Shown: positions 1 to 13,229 of the stretch, in pieces
How the letters are laid out: each line of letters opens with the position of its first letter
Numbering within the stretch: the stretch's first letter is position 1
Made by a program: the position numbers and the translations under genes
Source of the DNA: Urechis unicinctus
Taxonomy: Eukaryota; Annelida; Polychaeta; Xenopneusta; Urechidae
Direction of reading: 5' to 3'
DNA length: 64,000 nt
Assembly: GCA_034190875.2 (NCBI GenBank)
Contig: CM067348.1
Coordinates: 47,588,065 to 47,652,064 of the forward strand
Notes under the pieces: model-generated
Seen by the model: only the letters and a program-made list of their open reading frames with translations
What the model was told of the DNA's origin: nothing
Database searches by the model: none

Positions 1-2099
1 GTGCCTTTTCATAACGCATTAGCGGAGAAAAGAGCCGGTTACATTTACGGTGTAACCTTGAGTGCCCCATTAAATTCAGGCTGGCCTTAGCTTCGGACAT
101 TTGCTATAAAAGCAATACGTTTACCCGCAACGTTGTTGGCAGGCGCTCTACACAGAGCCGAGGAATGTCCTCGGACGAAATTAAATAGGATCTGTAATAT
201 TATTCCAGATTATTATTGGGACACAAAGACACCACGGCCCGGCATCTGAAAGTTTGTGTTGCAGTTTTAATATTGATGCAGTCATGCATGCTTAATGGTT
301 GATTAACTTCGACACTCACAAACAACGCAGCCTCAGTCGGGATGCGTTCCTGCATCTGTGGCAACGATATGGCATTTGGCATTGTATAATTTGAAGTAAT
401 GGCTTTCGGAAATGTTGCCTCATAATTGTGGTAACATTATCACTGAAGTTACGCCACAGGATTTTATCACTTTTGTCCACTCCGCATGACAGTCCCACGT
501 CTTTATCTGTAAAATGTAGGGAAACGACAAAAGATTTGATGACTTGCTCCAAGAACAAAGATATATATAAGATTATCTGAAAACCGAACTGGCTCGAAGG
601 CATGGGTGAAGCGCGTATGTCAGTAGGCTATTGCCAAATAATATAGCCCCAATGATGGTAAACAGAACACAACGCTCATGTGACATATAGGAGCTCGCCA
701 TTGCGAGCTAGCATAATTACTATTGTGTTTAAAATTTGCAGTATTTTCCCTTTCAAATGTGGCAACGAAAAGCCCAGATAGAAAATGAATGATTCGCTCT
801 GCGACACCTAATGTTTTAACTCCAGGAAATCTTTTTTGTCTTTTGCGAAGCCGTGCGTAATCTGTAAACATTATCAATGGGTATTTTTGCAGCAGATACC
901 TGTTGTGGGACGCATGTGGATGACTATCCGATTCAATGAGTTTGATTGCGGCATTTGTTCTGCCTTCATAAAACCATTTGATGGCAGACTGTCCATGATC
1001 ATTACAGTATAAGAAAGACGACGAGTTTGCTGCTCATTGCGCCAATCACTTTGAGGGTAAATACGTGCTCAGCATCTTAACTGCTGACTCACATTCGGAT
1101 ACTTTTATATAACGTATTACGTCTCTATGTAAAAAACAACAACAGGTCAAGCTGCCGTTTTTCGTTTTTGCCTGGCTTTTTAATTCACAGCCCTTATTGT
1201 TGACAGAACACATTTAACATGAAAAGATGAACAAATGCCCGCATACTTTGAGCATAACATTAGCCGAGACATTTTTGCTTGAGTGAACCGTTTACCAGAA
1301 CATGCATTTTGTTCAAAGCTGCAAGCCCTAATACATATTTCACTACACAGTAGTTTGAAGCCAGCAGCGTTTCTATTAATGCAAATGAGCATCCCTACGT
1401 AAATTCGTCGATATGAAGTGTTTAAAAGGACATGTTGTTTAAATATATGACCAGCATCAATGATATATAAAAACGCGCAATCACAAAAGGTTAATGCTTT
1501 ACGGATAGTATCAGTTAATAAACCTGATGGGTCTCTTTCAATCTGGTGGACTATTCAGTAGAAGCACGCCTCTTATTAAACGCTTAGTATATTTGGTATA
1601 TTGCTTGTATTCATCAGCCAACTTGCGTGTAACGGCAAAAGATCACAAAATTCCTACTGTGGAAAACTTGCTTTTCGGAATTATCTTCTGTAGAAACTAA
1701 ATAAAACGACTACAAAAGCCAATCAACTATATACGTTTGTTCCCGCACAATGAAGTAAAAATAACTCCGTTGGAAGCATCAGCACGTTGTTGAAAATAAA
1801 ATGGATGTTTTTGATTTAAGTAGCTCATTCATCGTGATATAAAAGAGCTACATTCAGTATCTCGCTGATAAATCATGTGGTGCAACTTGTCACTGTGACA
1901 AGAATAATAGAAATAGTTCATCTCTCTTAAGCCACAGTAATCAAGCTGTTAATCTCCTCTACTTAACTAATATTTGGAGCCACTATCACTATTAAGTCGT
2001 TTCATGTTAGAGATGTACTCCGTCTATGTTATTATGACTTTTAGGCTAAGCTTCTCAACAGAATTACGTTACCTGAGCATGGAAGAAGATACACAACAG
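1..2099. other. Non-coding flank, nothing recognised
   Basis: AT-rich sequence with only short, unrelated reading frames in all frames. I found no recognisable protein motif, no convincing exon with splice signals, and no similarity by eye to the large repeat unit that fills most of the window. It may be intron or intergenic DNA of the host. Confidence 0.5.
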
Positions 2100-3330
2100 G
2101 CAATCCGAAGGAGCCAATGGTACCTATATTTCACATGCGCGGTCTTAGCAGAGTTTCGTTCAAACATAATATTAACCAGTTGGGTCGAAAGGTCCAACTT
2201 GTAATTTCCCATCGTCAGCGAAAACAGCTGGGAAGTATTCTGCTGATTTTGTCTCAAGTACACCGCACAGTATAAATTTCTCGCAGCACGGCCAGAAGCA
2301 ATAAAGGTGTTTAGGATTTGTCCCTTTTAAAAAAAACAATGGCGCCATGAGACTCTGTAACAACCATTACCCTGAAAGATAAGCGCCCACTTACAGCCGT
2401 GAGTGTAAATAATGAGTAAGGGTTTAGGTGTATAGCGACTGCGATGACGCTCATGCATCCTGAGAGCGTTGTATTGTCTCCGACATGGCGCTTATTGGGA
2501 GGTTATAATTTAACAGGGTGTACTTCGTGCCAAACCGTTACGGAATGAACTACCACACCGATACATTAGCGTTTATATTAACATTGCCTGTTAACAATGC
2601 CACATATATGCTCGGCATATGGTATCAGTCGATTATTCTAGCTATACGAACCTTATCGGTTATCGTGATACCGAATCAGGTAAAGCTACTTTCAGTAATT
2701 CACCGTACGAGATATTTGACGACACTGTGAATCCATATCATGTAGTTATGTATGCAGCATGGCTTAATTACATATAAATTTACCTAATTGTGAGGAGCAA
2801 CGCGCCCAACACGCATTTGAAAGTGCAATACGTACCATGTATTAACATGTTGCAAAAGAAACATGTTATCTAGAGGCCGCAAAGAATCTTAACCTGATTC
2901 GTCTCAGACTGTATGATACAATAACTTTTTGATGTCAACTCAGTCCGCCAGCAGCTACAAAGTATCAGCGGCTATCATTCAACCCATATTCGATAACGAT
3001 CATAATTTATTTCTTACAGCAGGAAAGTTTATATTATTATAAAATGTGCATTGGTCAGACAATGTTATCATACTGCGACGAATATCCAATTTAGACGGAA
3101 TGGTTTAGTCGTCCATTGTTATCGGAAAAAAGGAATTGAAATAACTGACAAATCGACGACGATGTTTATTATTTAACGTCTACCTTCGTTATCGTTTTTA
3201 AAAAGAACAATAAATAGCACTACACACAGATATTTGTTTATTTATTTACCACCTTAATTCAATCAGACTATGCAATGTTATAATATATAATTTAGCCATT
3301 GACCACGAGTTTTAATAGCACATAGTCTAA
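2100..3330 (+). repeat. Diverged dispersed repeat, left copy
   Basis: This stretch aligns in the same orientation with about 58860-59950, with many substitutions and indels. Shared anchor strings include 'caatggcgccatgag' (near 2338 and 59101), 'acagccgtgagtgt' (near 2393 and 59157) and 'tttagccattgaccacga' (near 3291 and 59911). The copies share short open stretches only because the DNA is similar; stops and indels differ. It is not part of the 13-14 kb array unit. Family unknown; no terminal repeats or coding capacity seen. Confidence 0.7.
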
Positions 3331-4371
3331 AGTTTCCCTGGCAACTGCTATCTTATCTAAGAACGTGACGAGCGAACACCATACCAGATCATATACTCGG
3401 CAACATAATCTTAACTAAACCAAGCGAGCCATTGTTATTGATCATTATCAGGGTACAGCTATACATATCAGGTCACTTCGATGTTTCATATCAATACAAG
3501 CAAATGATTACTTGTAGGTTATGCCAAGCTGGTGTGTCCAATACCTTCTTTAAGTTACAAAATATGTATAATACATGACATTATATCGATGACTATACCG
3601 AAGAATGTGTAATTGCTAATATTTGCAAGTTTGTTAAGATCTATACTGTCCGAGGGTTTATGTTGCGTAAAAATATGCACAGCAAAACGCTTAAACCATA
3701 AGCATGGTAACCAACTGCGACACCAGGCGGCACTGACATTAATTTACAGAGTGGTGTTTTACCAATTTGCTTGCAGTCTGCTTGATACAGTAGGGGAAAG
3801 GCCATTCAGAATATAAAGTGGATATGTGCGTCTTTCAAGGACAATGTATGGCGCTTAGACTGCGAAAGTAACAGGCGCCCTTTTAGCACTATCATATAGT
3901 GAAACAGCCGCTCTGGGGGCGGCGACGTCTCATATGAGACAATAGTTTTCACCTAATCTGGGATGCAATATTCAAACGAAAACAGGACTCACTGTTTATA
4001 CATCATGTAGTAAACGTTTGAATAATGTACTCAAAACTTGCTTAATAGCCTAATAGGATTTATTTGCGCTGTGGATCATTTTTCAAGCAGTTAACTACCC
4101 GCTATTAAGCAGTATTTAATCGCAATAGACCTTTGAAAGCACTTGAAATCACATGAAAACGTAAGTGGTGGATACACTGATGCTGATACATTTGTAAACT
4201 GTGCAAGGTTATTACACAACGCTCTTCGATATACCTCCAATATCTGTTGGTTAGATTTCAAGAGAGGTGACACTAGGGTTAGTACATGCATTACACTGTA
4301 ACTTAACAGGACGGATTGGTTAATTAATTATAATAATTATTGTCTTGTTATTTTCACTAATCATTACTTTT
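3331..4371. other. Non-coding stretch, nothing recognised
   Basis: Low-complexity-poor, AT-rich sequence without coding motifs or similarity by eye to other parts of the window. It ends where the first piece of the array repeat begins, at the shared string 'aatcgaaagcattatctg'. Confidence 0.5.
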
Positions 4372-5599
4372 AATCGAAAGCATTATCTGTTTCATAATTT
4401 AGCTTTACACACTAACCACGACATGCATAGAGAAGAGAAGCAGCAACAGACATACGGACGCTGTTTAAGTTTGATAGATTACAAGCAAATGTCGAATGTT
4501 TCTACAATTACCTCAACAGCATCAGCTTGACGTAATGTGGAACATCATTTTTATCGGACGAAATCAACCATATGATATACCCACTGTCTTGTTTGTATCC
4601 ATCATTCTTTTCGTTAGGAGAAGTATCCCTTGTCTATTTGACAGCTTCTTTTCTGGTTGTTATGAGAATCATTAATCCGTCAACTATTCGTCGAACAACA
4701 CTCACTTGGACAATAACAAGGTGATTGGGGAAGAATGACCCAGACTGTGATATATAGATATGTGTCAGAGGCTCGTATGAAAGCACAGAGATAATTAATA
4801 TATCATTATCTGCAATTCTACGTCTGCAATTTGAGCGACGTTAACTGTAAAGGTACTTAAAACACTCAATACACCGCTAGAGTTTATCACTGCATAAGTG
4901 CGCAACCATCATCATTAAAAGGCGATGCTCTAAATGAACTGTTTTCAATAAAATAAACCACAGCATATACTTCAGTAATTGATTGAGACCTTTTATTTCT
5001 ATGCATTAAATACTACCTTTGCAGTTGTGATAATATGCGTGATGTTTGAGTAGTTTTTGGGGTTAAATTACACACACATTATTATCCAGTCAATGTTCGA
5101 TCAACAGCATGATGCGTATACTCCATTCCTTTGCCACCGTCTTTACCTTTGTCCTTGTAGCCCTCTGCAACAATAACATGCAGAACACAGAGTCGTAATC
5201 GACCTTATACTTCAAACGTCGTTCAACCTTCATGTAATCTGGTGGCCTTGGATTCCTCTTGGTTCGTAATTATCGAGTCGTTGATGTGACAGATAAACGG
5301 CTGAATGTGCTGCAGTTATCCTGCAACAACCACGGGCTGAATTTAAATAGGGTGAGTCAATTAATCTTGCGGGTTTCGACAGCACCGCAAATGGTCAATT
5401 GCTTGCAGAATTTATTACAATGCAGTTGGGGTCTAGATGCCTGCCACATTTGTGCCAAGGAGTACATATGCTGACAGCAATTGTATTAACCGCTACTTAT
5501 AGGCGCTGGTGTTTTGTCTGGAATTATATTGCTACGTTGACAGGGCTGACTATGTACTTCAGACTGTCGGTACACAGTTGTTGTTCATGAAATATTGCT
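4372..5599 (+). repeat. Array-unit fragment, direct orientation
   Basis: Matches in direct orientation the part of the array unit found at about 18030-19262, 31170-32400 and, for its second half, 39577-40397. It forms the left arm of an inverted repeat with 6725-7957. At 5599/5600 the match stops abruptly and continues as inverted sequence equivalent to about 20363 in unit 1, a fold-back junction. By eye it is closer to the 40.08-41.5 kb copy than to units 1 and 2. Confidence 0.8.
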
Positions 5600-8500
5600 G
5601 GATGTCGTAACTTTAGCTTCGGTTGTTATGTATTGCTCGACAGATTGCCGACTCTGTCAGTTCTTTCTTACCTAATGATGCAGTAGCTTGTTTAATGGAG
5701 AAGTAAATGTTCTTGGCAGGAACTCGTGAAAACATAACATACAACCATATAAATTGTCAGACGTCAAAACCGAAAATGTTTTGTAAATGTTTTATAATTG
5801 TTCCCTAGAAGACGGCAATAGTTTAAAGACAGGACGTAAATAACAATATCATTTTTGCAATGCATCTTCATGATTGAATATAGGAAATTGACTACTAAGG
5901 TTCGTTTATATTTTTTTTCAACCACTTGCCACTTTCACCAAATTGAAATTCATCTATATTGATATACATCCATTCGCATCAAATGTTAGATCAAACGGAT
6001 GTGCGACATAGCATATCGGCAGACACTAAATCGTGTGATTATAGCATGCACCCTGAGGTGTCGCGTTTATCTCGTATAATAGTACAGGTAATATTTCGAC
6101 GAACAGTAATACGGTTCATATGCGCGCGATATGTTGTGGTTTTAATATGACACTTTTTGTACAATCTTTCAGCGAGCGCCCGGATGTATAGTGTACAGCG
6201 CGTTATGCGTTTAATGACAGATTGATACTGTCAAGTGAATTCATGAGAATTATGCGCCGCTGAATTAAGTTTTCAGAACATGAACTTTAGAACAAAAGAA
6301 GGTAGTTTCAAACGCTTTTTCGTCTTGGTGAAAGTACAATGTGAGCCGATCTATACAATCTGTATTCCGAAAGTCCCTGGAATATCAGCCGCAGCAGATG
6401 TTGTAAACATGTCAATAATAAATTCGTTAAAAACCACCGTTTTCTTGACATCCATTGAAAATTGTTGATGAAACCACACCATGATAAACAACATTAGTTC
6501 GACACTGTCACTATGAGCCAGAATAGTGTCTTTGTGATTTTGTCCCCGTCGGTTATATCTTTGTTGCAAATCAAATGCTCTAATCTATGTATGATTGTAG
6601 GGAAGTAAAGCTAGCAAGACAGCTATTTGCAAATGTTGACCAAACAATGTAATTTAAGACGATTGAACAGAATGGCACAATGAGTTGCGATAATACGAAA
6701 CACAGGTTTGCATCAAAGCCATACTTCCTGAACAACAACATAGTAACGACAGTGTGAAGTGCATAGTCAGCCCTGTCAGCGTAGCAATATAATTCCAGAC
6801 AGAACACCAGCGCCTATGAGTAGCGCTCAATACAATAGCTGTCAGCATATGTGCTCCTAAGCACAAATGCGGCAGGCATCTTAACCCCAGCTGCATTGTA
6901 ATAAATTCTGAAAACAATTGACAATATGCGGTGCTGTCGAACCCGCAAGATTAATTGGCTCACATACCCTATTTAAATTCAGCCCGTGGTTGTTGCGGGA
7001 TAACTGCAGCACATTCAGCCGTTTATCTGGCACATCAACGACTCGATAATTACGAACCAAGAGGATTCCAAGGCCACCAGATTACATGAAGGTTGAAAAA
7101 CATTTGAAGCTTAAGGGCGATTAAAACTCTCTGTTCTGCATTTTATTGTTGGTGAGGGCTACAAGGACAAAGGTAAAGACGGTGGCAAAGGAAGTGAGTA
7201 TACGAAACATGCTTTTGATCGAATATTGTCTGAAATATAATGTGTGTGTAGTTTGACCCCGAAAACTACTCAAACATCAAGCATATTATCACAACTGCAA
7301 AGGTAGTATTTAATTCATTGAAATAAAGATCTCAATCAAATACTAAAGTATAGGCTGGAGTTTATTTTTTTTGAAAACAGTTCATTTAGAGCATCTTCGT
7401 TTCATGATGATGGTTGCATACTTATGTAGGGATAAACTCTAGTGGTGTATTGAGTGCATTTAAGCACTGTTACAGTTAACGTTGCTCAACGGGCTAAAGT
7501 AGAATTGCACATAGTGATATTTTAATTATCTCTGTGCTTTCATACGAGCCTCTGACGCATATCTATATATCACAGTCCGGGACATTCTTCCCCAATCACG
7601 TTGTTATTGTCCAGGTGAATGGTTTTCGACGAATAATTGACGGGTTAAGGGTAGGCTCTGATTCTCATAACAACCAGAAAATAGGCTGTCAAATAGACAA
7701 GGGATACTTCTCCTAACGAAAAGAATGATGGATACAAACAAGACAGTGGGAATATCATATGGTTGATTTCGTCCAATAAAAACGACGTTCCACATTACGT
7801 CAAGCTGATGCTGTTAAGGTTATTGTAGAAACATTCAACATATGCTTGTAATCTATCAAACTTAAACAGCGTCCGTATGTCCGTTGCTGCTTCTCTTCTC
7901 TATGCATTTCGTGGTTAGTATGTAAGGCTAAATTATGTAACAGATAATGCTTTCGATTGGTTTGTCTTGTCAAGAGTATGAGTAATCTGCCGTCGCAAGG
8001 AGTTATAATCAATAGCAGGAGTGGAATCAAAGCCGGATAAAAGTGATTTCACAGGCAGTGCCTGCCTAGGCGAGATCGCCAAGAGATCTGTGTCTTGCTC
8101 ACACATGAGTTCGTCTAGTTGAAGCGTTAGCTGCTGTTAGAGAAACTGCATTTTCACTAATCCTGATGGATTTGCCTGACGAGGTAATTATTTATATATT
8201 GATTAAAACACTGAGTTAAAAGTTTCCATATTTGGATAATCAATTTGGTTTATTTGATTAAAGTTTGCAAGTGTTGATTCGGCATCGAGACGCTATATTT
8301 TAGGCTAGGAACTTTGACATATGTTTTAAATCTGTTGAAATTTATTAAATTTTTAAATTGAAAATAATCTCGGCATTCGTTGAGATAACAAAGACAAATC
8401 CGGTTGTCACGTATATTAAGCTGTCAAATGCATACTTTTTATTGTATTGAGCTATAATTGTGGGCGATAATACATTGAATTTGAACAAATTTGTCGAGTT

Positions 8501-11500
8501 GCAAGCTTCTAGAATTTTGAAGATTAATTAAAAACTATGTCGTATAGTAAGACCAGATAGCGACACAATTATCTTAACCAATTACATAACAGGTTCCTAC
8601 ATTAATAATTGTAATTTCCTTTATAGTTTACCTTATTATCGCTTCAAAACACGTCTTATTTTTGTCAGTCCAATATGGCGGACAACCTTCTTTACAAATC
8701 CGACTGCTTAGGGATTGCTATGCCACCGATTTGATTGGCCGTGTATTCGTTGCCTTAGTCAGTTTGTATACCTAACTTTTATGCATACCGCAAGAACGTC
8801 TGAATGTTGAATGTGAGATTTTCTGCAGTATTGTGATATACTTCATACGAAGGCTCACGCATGGATCGTTCGTAATTGTATGTCACGGATATTGACAGAC
8901 AAAGAATACTTTTGATTGACATTTGCATACATCATAGCATGCTGCACGAAACACCTTCACAAATTTCATATAGGTGGAATGATGTTCCCCTGTTAATAGT
9001 AGATTCGATAATGTGGTAAAAATAAAGCAATTAACAATTATTAATCACATGGGGTTTGCTATCGGCTCGTTGATATTTAATGTATTAGGCTACAAATGGG
9101 TTGATAGGATTTTCAAAATATCTCACTTGAGAAATACGAATTCATATGATGCCAAAAACGAACAGCAGGCTACCATTCAGTTCCTTCGAAGAGCAACCGA
9201 TTTTCCTATTATATTTCTTGCTGAGTCAATGATTCGAATATTGTTCTACACGCTGTCAGATTGGTCGGGTATATAAGCAGCTATTTTATGCGTGCTCGTG
9301 CTCTCCTATATCCATGTAATGCATTACGGAAAATGTAAATAAAAACAAATCAGTTTTGTGTTCTCATTGTAAATATGTTGAAGTACTTCGCATTAAATTA
9401 GTCGTGACAGACGATAACAAAACCACACAGTGTAAAGCACCATTTTCGGCTTATTTGTCTTCTTCTCAGATCCGTGGTTGGTAGTAAGTAATGCATTCAG
9501 AAGTCATGGAAGACAAATGATGTACAAGGAGTCGCATTGCAGCTTTCGACTTCTGTAAAATATGACAGAAGACCATATGGTAGCAGAGGGCATGCAATTT
9601 TCGGATAATATCCAGCCTCAGGTTGCGACAGTGCAAATGTCACTACTCAAAAAGAAAATACCCCAAAAACTGTTTGGAACAAAAACACTGTACTTTGGAC
9701 GTATAGTTCCAGTGTTATGATAAAGGTAAGATCCTGTCTATACACTTTGTTGTGATAAAAGTCGACGGACTTGAATGACCAGCCACGGCGAATGATCTAT
9801 TTATATATATGAGGCTGGAGTGATTAGAAATAAAAGTGTATTTAAATAAATGCGCAGGTGCCGGTTATTGTATAATACTTCACTAACGTCAAGCGACTAT
9901 ATAAAACCAGATATATATACCCTAAGTTGAGAAATATTACAATAAAAAGCTGTCGATTACTGATACATTATTACAAAAATGTTGGTCTGTGCACTCGCCG
10001 CGTTTATTTCCGTAACCTTCTCCCGCGAGAATAGGCACTAACAATAAAGTTGCCTTTTCCGCTATTCATTTTATGTTAGAGACAATTATCCATTACTACT
10101 GCATAACTATCGACATACAGCAACAACAATGTTGATGGATTTTTACTTTGGTGGCAATCAACTGTAACATCATTGCAATAACGTATTTAATGTACGCACG
10201 GGGTGTTAATACATCATTGTGTTATATGAAGGAACGGGGGCTACTTGAACACCTGATGTGTTCTTCTTATTATGCGGATTGCGTAATTTTTCGGAGGTAT
10301 CACTGATGTAACTTGTTCGGCGGGGTATGGTCGCAGCCAAATAAGCTCTATCATTGTATGTGGGAATACTGAGAGGTCTCGAAGACAGCCTTGTGTAACA
10401 ATGAATCAATGATGGAATGTGATAGATCTGTCATTTCCTTTGTTCGAGCTGTCATATGCGTTTATAGTCCATCAGCAGTGACCTTCAATCTTGTAGCTTC
10501 ACAGAGATAACACATGCTTCTTCGATACATCATCGCACATAGCCAGGCTTACCGAGCTGCACCTTAAACATAACAACATCGTTGACATCGAAGCAGTGTT
10601 GATATTTTCATGAAATAACAGAGGCAAACATATACTATGGATTTGAAGATAGCCAATTACCAGCTACAATTGAGTGACTGAAATGGCCAGTAAGCTCCTA
10701 CACGACAACTCACTACGATGCAAGACTGGCGAAATAACATATATCGGGCAAATTCAAATTCGTAAGCGGGACATTGTTTAATACTAGCATAAATAGATGT
10801 ATCGCATTATAGGCCATGCATAATTTTGCGATCGCTTCTGACTTTTTCATTCGTCAAAAGCCTGAATACATGAATACATCCTACTTTGAAAAATGCTCCT
10901 GATCAATTGCGTATATTGTCTGTATAACATGTGGTAAAAATGTAGCAATTAACAGGTATTCTTCTCATGGGCTTTGCTATCGACTTGTTAGTATCTTATG
11001 TATTTATGCTACAAAATGAGTTGATAGGATTTTCAAAATATCCTACACGAAACACACAAATTCATATGACGCCAAAACCTAAGCAGGCTACCGTTTAGCG
11101 CAACTAATGATCAGCAGCTCTGATTGAGTTTGTGACATCTAAAGTCTTCCTGTGAAGAGCAACCTATTTTTTGATGTGTAACTCGAATCATCAAAGAAAG
11201 TATGACGGATTTGTACATCATTCTTCCTTTCCACAAATCATCCTTCCTTTCCATAGAAATGAGAAGAGATGCAGAAAGGGTTTCCTTTGCCTATTGCAGG
11301 TGCAGAAACCCATGTCCATGCATTCTCTTGTAGCAAAATCATGCTTATAGTAGCTTGTCCAGAATATCCAATATGCATGCTCAAAGGTCAGGATTACGAA
11401 ATTGCTCACGGCTGGGATTTATAGTAATCACCAATAACGCTCAGTTATAATGGCAACAGGTTCCTTATTCAAATTCTTACTGAGTCAATACTGCAAATAT

Positions 11501-11513
11501 AGTTCAACGTGCT
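5600..11513 (-). repeat. Inverted partial copy of the array unit
   Basis: Reverse complement of much of 13641-20363 in unit 1, read from the right end inwards: 5600 corresponds to about 20363, 7957 to about 18030, and 11513 to about 13641. Relative to unit 1 it lacks roughly 0.9 kb (about 16645-17510, break near 8683), but it keeps about 450 bp around 10.2-10.6 kb that unit 1 has lost near 14499 and a 46-bp stretch near 8875 that units 1 and 2 have lost. At 11513/11514 it meets the direct array head to head. No genes seen. Confidence 0.85.
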
Positions 11514-12262
11514 GATTACACTAATATTATCAGTCCGGGAGTATTGATTGTCGCGTGAGCATCTTTTAACTGATCTCATGATTAATAAGAACAAACTATG
11601 CATGAATGTTAGATGCATGCCACGTGATGATTGATTATTGTAGGCGAATTAAGTCGATAAATGTCTGAAATTTACAGTTATGTTACAATACATAATTTAC
11701 AATTACCTCTGTCAGCGTGAGTAAGAGCCAACCCTTACCCTCACAGAGTTCACTTTATATCACAAGCCGACAGATGTAATAAAGGCGAAATAGAGGTAGC
11801 AGCGGAAAGCAGCCTTGACAGTAATCGGAGGATAAAGGAACAATACTGTAATACCTTCGGTGGCCATTATAAAGAGCAAATCTCTGTCAACGAGCTGAAT
11901 TCCTAGCGAGAGATGCCTTTCCATTCGCTAGCACCTCTTAACGAGAGTTCACGTACGTAAAGGGCAGATATTAAGACATGGGACATATCCTATCGGAGGT
12001 ACTACCTGTTCAGGTTACGAGACGGCTGCCAAACGTGCATCCACAGATTATGGCTTACATAGTCGAATGGTGGACATTCAACCGTGCTTGTTGTAAGCTA
12101 CAAGCAACTTGGAAATAAATTGTACATTTTTAATATAAACAAACTGCAAACAGCTATATGCTAATCTTAACATGGTACGCACAAATTATATTGCCATATG
12201 GCTAGTCAAGCTTTTGTAAAAATGACGCGCGTAGTGTCACGGCATGAAACAATCGGGTCGAA

Positions 12263-13005
12263 CGTTGGGCAGTATTTATATATCGGTGGGCTACAACAAT
12301 TCTAGATTCGATTAAGATGGCCGGAGAGAAGGGCCTGTGAAATATTTCTAAGTTAGCTTAAGTGATAAGCAATTCAACACAACCGATCGAATGGATTATA
12401 TTTGAGAACTCCATATCAAGCTATGTACACATTATAATCGTAAGGTAGGAGGAAGGAGCCAACGTTTACATTATGTGATATATTTGCATTTTTCTCAAGA
12501 TCATTGCCGATAATGAGCATGCCATCAGTACCACGAGACAAACGATGGATTACCAATAGGTCCGACTTGTGATAGACACGTACCCGGCGGACGTTTTCCA
12601 AATAACATTAATCCGATAACATGAGGCCTTTGCGTTGTCTAGCAAATGAATCAGGACCTCCATATCACAGATGGACGTTAGGCAGTATCTATATATCGGT
12701 GGGCAACAATAATCCTGGTATTCGATTAAGATGGCCGGAGAGAAGGGCCTGCGGAATATTTTAAGTTAGCTTAAGTGATAAGCAATTCAACACAATCTAT
12801 CGACTGGATCATATTTTAGAACTCCATATGACGCTACGTACACATTCTAATCGTTAGGTAGAAGAGAGGAGCCGACGTTTACATGATGTGATATATTGTC
12901 ATTTTGCTCGTGATCATTGCCGATTACGGGCATGCCATCAGTACCACGAGATAAACAATGGATCACCTATAGGTCCGACTTGAGATAGACACATACCTGG
13001 CAGAT
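12263..13005 (+). repeat. 413-bp tandem duplication inside unit 1
   Basis: Two imperfect head-to-tail copies. The string 'tatcggtggg' lies at 12281 and again at 12694; 'gatggccggagagaagggcc' follows in both, and both end near 'aggtccgactt'. Copies differ by scattered substitutions and small indels. Unit 2 has the same pair (about 26.2-26.95 kb); unit 4 has only one copy (about 47.99-48.37 kb). Confidence 0.85.
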
Positions 13006-13229
13006 GAATCAGGTCCTCCCTAGCACAGATGTTGTCACACTTCAGCGATAACGACTAACATAGTGCTGCCCGCGTGATGCTCCATGCTATATTTGCTGAA
13101 GTTAAAAAGTGCAGCACGGCGTTGCATTACCGCCCAATATGTTCTCCATGACTGCTTGGTTTTGCGTAGAAATACGAATGCATTGCTTTCGCTGGTCTCT
13201 GTGTGAAATGTACGTGGCATCAGACTGTT

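Noticed and set aside
2518-2730. Similar short frames at 2518-2730 and 59280-59534 as a conserved protein
   Set aside because: They lie in a diverged DNA repeat; similarity continues into non-coding flanks and the frames end differently.
10206-10409. Recurring 60-95-codon frames across copies (for example 10206, 16416, 29352, 63577)
   Set aside because: They repeat because the DNA repeats. Both strands show equally good frames and none has a recognisable motif.
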